From Posidoniimonas polymericola (GTDB lineage: Bacteria; Planctomycetota; Planctomycetia; Pirellulales; Lacipirellulaceae), in contig NZ_SJPO01000008.1 in the NCBI RefSeq assembly GCF_007859935.1, positions 186,001 through 250,000 of the forward strand: a stretch of DNA of 64,000 bases, given 5' to 3'. Position 1 is the first letter of the stretch; every line of letters begins with the position of its first letter. Under the pieces are notes generated by a model. That model searched no databases and was not told where the DNA came from. It saw nothing but the letters and a program-made list of their open reading frames with translations. Positions 61,426-64,000 of the stretch are shown piece after piece. A program made the translations under genes and the position numbers.

Positions 61426-61455
61426 CCAAGCGGCTGGTTGATTGCGAGAGCAACT

Positions 61456-61493
61456 AGCGGCGCCGATCGCCCGTGCGATCGGCGCCGCTTTCT
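61456..61493 (+). terminator. Strong hairpin terminator after the VWA gene
   Basis: A perfect 15-bp stem, AGCGGCGCCGATCGC with its complement, and a four-base loop (CCGT), followed by a short TTTCT tract. The stem is very stable although the T-run is short. It is 30 bp past the stop codon. Confidence 0.75.
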
Positions 61494-61519
61494 ATTGGCA
61501 GGACCGGCTATGGGCCAGA

Positions 61520-61551
61520 TCGGTTCCGGGCAGGGTCGGTTCTGGGCAGGG
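61520..61551 (+). repeat. Two tandem copies of a 16-bp unit
   Basis: TCGGTTCCGGGCAGGG at 61520 is repeated at 61536 with a single change. It lies between the VWA terminator and the 3' end of rph. No function apparent. Confidence 0.7.
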
Positions 61552-61555
61552 CCCG

Positions 61556-62287
61556 CTATTGGCAGGGCCAGGCCGGGCCGAGCGCCTCGCGCTGCAGCTC
61601 GGTGAGGCGCGTCGTCCCCAGCGAGGCGGCGGCGATCAGCTGCTGCAGCTCGGCCGCGGAGAAGGTCGCCTCTTCGCCGGTCCCCTGCACCTCGACGAAC
61701 CGCCCGCGGCCGGTCATCACGACGTTCATGTCGACCGCCGCGGCGTAGTCCTGCTCGTAGTTGAGGTCGAGCTGCACGGCGCCGTCGACGATCCCGACGC
61801 TCACCGCCGCGACGCTGGCGCGGAACACCTTGCTTAGCTCGGGCGGGTCGACCTCGATCGAACGCACCGCGTCGACCAAGGCGACAAACGCGCCCGTGAT
61901 GCTGGCGGTGCGGGTGCCGCCGTCGGCCCGGATGACGTCGCAGTCGACCGTGATCGATCGTTCGCCGAGCGCCCCGAGGTCGACCACCGCCCGCAGGCTG
62001 CGGCCGATCAGCCGCTGGATCTCGGTGGTGCGCCCGTCGACTTTTTGGCGGTCGCGTGGCTTGCGGGGCGAGGTGCTGCCCGGCAGCATGTTGTACTCGG
62101 CCGTGACCCAGCCCTTGCCGCGTCCGGCGAGCCACGGCGGCACGTCCGCCGCCACGCTGGCGGTGCACAGCACCATCGTCTGGCCGGCGTGGATCATCAC
62201 GCTGCCGGCGGCGTTGGAGGCGAACGGGCGTTCTAGCCGGAGGGGGCGGAGCTCGTCGGCCGCCCGGGGTTTGTCTGGGGTGCTCAT
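61556..62287 (-). CDS. rph: Ribonuclease PH, 243 aa
   Basis: Phosphorolytic 3'-to-5' exoribonuclease that trims tRNA precursors; hexameric in the cytoplasm. Diagnostic lines are RPLRLERPFASNAAGSVMIHAG, GKGWVTAEYNMLPGST, GERSITVDCDVIRADGGTRTASITGAFVA (given as split pieces: VDCDVIRADGGTR, TASITGAFVAL), and EQDYAAAVDMNVVMTG with the catalytic acidic residues. The start at 62287 gives the family length; upstream codons are non-coding in style. It is divergent from valS, with 203 bp between their starts. Confidence 0.95.
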   Translation of the reverse strand: MSTPDKPRAADELRPLRLERPFASNAAGSVMIHAGQTMVLCTASVAADVPPWLAGRGKGWVTAEYNMLPGSTSPRKPRDRQKVDGRTTEIQRLIGRSLRAVVDLGALGERSITVDCDVIRADGGTRTASITGAFVALVDAVRSIEVDPPELSKVFRASVAAVSVGIVDGAVQLDLNYEQDYAAAVDMNVVMTGRGRFVEVQGTGEEATFSAAELQQLIAAASLGTTRLTELQREALGPAWPCQ

Positions 62288-62490
62288 GCCGGCAGCATAG
62301 CTGCCGGCCGGGCCCAGTGGAACCGAGCCAGCAGCGGCAAAACCCGCGGCGCGAGCCAACTCGAGGGCCGTGGTGTCTGTGCCTCCACGGGCGGCGCCCT
62401 CGCCCAATTCGACGCAATCCTGGTATCCTGTTGCTTTTCCCGAGCCACGCTGCCCGCAACCAAACTGCTCCCGCCCACAGTCCTAGTACT

Positions 62491-64000
62491 ATGCCTGCTT
62501 TCGACCCGTCGAGTCTCCCCGCCCAGTACGACCACACGGCCGCCCAGGACAAGTGGTACGCGTTCTGGGAGGACCCAAAACCCAACTATCCAGGCGGTTA
62601 TTTCCACGCCGACCCGAAGAGCGACAAGCCGCCGTTCTCGGTGGTGATCCCGCCGCCGAACGTCACCGGCGCCCTGCACCTGGGGCACGCGCTCAACAAC
62701 ACGCTGCAGGACGTCCTCTGCCGCATGCGCCGCATGCAGGGCTACGAGGTGCTGTGGGTCCCCGGCACGGACCACGCCGGCATCGCCACCCAGGCGGTGG
62801 TCGAGCGGCGTCTGCTGCAGGAGGAGGGCAAGAGCCGGCACGACCTGGGCACCGCAGAAAAAACAGCTCGCGAGGCCCTGGTCGACCGTATCTGGGAGTG
62901 GAAGCACCAGTACGAGAAGCGGATCACCGGCCAGCTCAAGCAGCTCGGCGCGAGCTGCGACTGGGCCCGCCAGCGGTTCACGCTCGACGACCAGTGCGCC
63001 CGCGCCGTCCGTGAGACCTTCTTCAAGCTGTTCGCCGACAACAAGATCTACCGCGGCAAGCGGCTGGTCAACTGGGACACGTTCCTGCAGACCGCCGTCA
63101 GCGACGACGAGGTGTTCCACGAGGAAACCAAGGGCCACTTCTGGCACTTCAAGTACCCGGTTGTCGAGCCAAAGATTGGCGAGCCGACGCACGTCACGAT
63201 CGCCACCACCCGGCCCGAGACCATGCTCGGCGACACCGCGGTGGCGGTGCACCCCGACCCCGCCAAGCAGCTCGACAAGGTCGAGGCCGAGCTGAAAGAG
63301 AAGCTGGCCGCCGCGCCCGCCAAGGAAAAGCCGCCGATCGAGGCCCAGCTCGAGGCCCTCGCCGAGCGCCGGCAAACAATTCTGCCAGAGCTGATCAAGC
63401 TCCGCGGCATGGCCGCCCGCGGCGTGATGCTCGAGCTGCCGCTCACGGGCCGGCAGATCCCGCTGATCGCCGACCCCTGGGCCAAGCCCGAGCTCGGCTC
63501 CGGCTGCGTGAAGATCACCCCCGCGCACGACGCCAACGACTACGAGGTGTGGCAGCGCAGTATCTCTGGGGACGGGGAGTCGATCGGCGCGATCAACATC
63601 ATGACCACCGAGGGCAAGCTGAACGACAGCGTGCCCGAGAAGTACCGCGGCCTGACGATGAAGGACGCGCGGAAGGTCGTGGTCGAGGACCTGACCGAGC
63701 TCGGCCTGCACAACCCCGAGACCGACCGCGAGGACCGCGTCATCGACCTCGCCCACAGCGACCGCAGCAAGACGCCAATCGAGCCGTACCTGGCCGACCA
63801 GTGGTTCGTCAAAATGGACGACGAGTCTGATGGTCCCGGTTCTGGCAAACCGGGACTTGCCCAGTCCGCCATGGACGCCGTCACCGACGGCCGCGTCAGC
63901 ATCACGCCCGAGCGGTACGCCAAGGGCTACCTCGACTGGCTCGGCGAGAAGCGTGACTGGCCGGTTGGGCGGCAGCTTTGGTGGGGACATCAAATTGCGG
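62491..64000 (+). CDS. valS: Valyl-tRNA synthetase, N-terminal 503 residues (3' end outside window)
   Basis: Class I synthetase that charges tRNA-Val. The HIGH signature reads HLGH (residues 63-66, in PPPNVTGALHLGHALNN) and the following VLWVPGTDHAGIATQ is specific to ValS/IleS. The CP1 editing region is under way by residue 230 (TIATTRPETMLGDTAVAVHP), with GCVKITPAHDANDYEV later. A Lys/Glu/Ala-rich insert of about 50 residues (about 255-300) interrupts the editing domain and is not in E. coli ValS. Just before the edge, DWPVGRQLWWGHQIA is the conserved post-editing line. The KMSKS region lies beyond the window. Confidence 0.96.
   Translation, partial: MPAFDPSSLPAQYDHTAAQDKWYAFWEDPKPNYPGGYFHADPKSDKPPFSVVIPPPNVTGALHLGHALNNTLQDVLCRMRRMQGYEVLWVPGTDHAGIATQAVVERRLLQEEGKSRHDLGTAEKTAREALVDRIWEWKHQYEKRITGQLKQLGASCDWARQRFTLDDQCARAVRETFFKLFADNKIYRGKRLVNWDTFLQTAVSDDEVFHEETKGHFWHFKYPVVEPKIGEPTHVTIATTRPETMLGDTAVAVHPDPAKQLDKVEAELKEKLAAAPAKEKPPIEAQLEALAERRQTILPELIKLRGMAARGVMLELPLTGRQIPLIADPWAKPELGSGCVKITPAHDANDYEVWQRSISGDGESIGAINIMTTEGKLNDSVPEKYRGLTMKDARKVVVEDLTELGLHNPETDREDRVIDLAHSDRSKTPIEPYLADQWFVKMDDESDGPGSGKPGLAQSAMDAVTDGRVSITPERYAKGYLDWLGEKRDWPVGRQLWWGHQIA

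Noticed and set aside
62284..63993. A 569-codon frame opposite valS and overlapping the rph start
   Set aside because: Conflicts with two certain genes; shadow composition.
1..64000. tRNA, rRNA, CRISPR, prophage or insertion sequence
   Set aside because: No T-loop-like GTTCGAATC motif in cloverleaf context, no regular spaced repeats, and no transposase, integrase or phage structural gene was seen.

Overview
This 64 kb window is high-GC bacterial chromosome from a planctomycete, most likely of the order Pirellulales (inference from gene content, not from a marker gene). The pointers are: an exported CotH/lamin-tail protein with an N-terminal LEERRLLA motif, three secreted proteins ending in PEP-CTERM or PEP-CTERM-like tails, one of them after dockerin-like repeats, tandem GYF_2 domains, a DUF1207-type protein, a BlaI/M56-peptidase pair with a giant extracytoplasmic extension, and a VWA protein with a secretin-like domain. 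I saw no rRNA, tRNA, CRISPR array, transposase or phage gene. Forty-four protein genes are described; most other long open frames lie antisense to them and are codon-bias shadows.

Layout. 1-17 kb is mostly secreted or surface proteins: CotH protein (partial), GYF_2 protein, a 955-residue beta-helix-like PEP-CTERM protein, the radical SAM protein YgiQ, a secreted Lon-like (S16) protease split by a frameshift, a GH78 rhamnosidase and two further PEP-CTERM-type proteins. 17-20.8 kb is a compact leftward cluster: ArsR repressor, ArsP-like permease, mini-thioredoxin, two exported ArsF-like thioredoxin-fold proteins and a CcdA-like ArsG membrane protein. Two matching inverted repeats lie in front of the repressor and the permease. 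21-23.2 kb holds SAH hydrolase (ahcY) and trpF. 23.4-27 kb holds an ExeA-like ATPase translationally coupled to a CpsD-like protein, then a sugar-nucleotide epimerase. 27.2-36.3 kb holds an RDD protein, a polyprenol-phosphate mannosyltransferase, phosphofructokinase, a polytopic membrane protein, a secretin-like protein, an aldo/keto reductase, a lipase and a YcxB-like protein.

36.3-42 kb is a BlaI repressor and M56/BlaR1-like sensor protease module with clear operators, bracketed by two direct copies of a composite intergenic repeat. 42-48.9 kb holds a GH2 enzyme, a cupin, polyphosphate kinase, a flavin reductase and a thiamine-binding protein. 49-57 kb holds a DUF1207 protein, an S41 protease overlapping tsaD, a secreted thioredoxin-fold protein, an HtrA-type protease and an SLC13-type permease. 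57.2-64 kb holds a 1396-residue VWA/secretin-like/DUF2135-like protein, RNase PH and the 5' part of valS, which runs off the right edge.

The likeliest under-described system is the 17.0-20.8 kb cluster. By family names it is an organoarsenical resistance operon, but arsC, acr3/arsB, arsM and arsE are all absent. The ArsG protein keeps both cysteines of a CcdA-type electron carrier, and there is one cytoplasmic and two exported thioredoxin-fold partners. A trans-membrane thiol relay serving a metal(loid) permease is therefore a serious alternative to efflux by ArsG itself.
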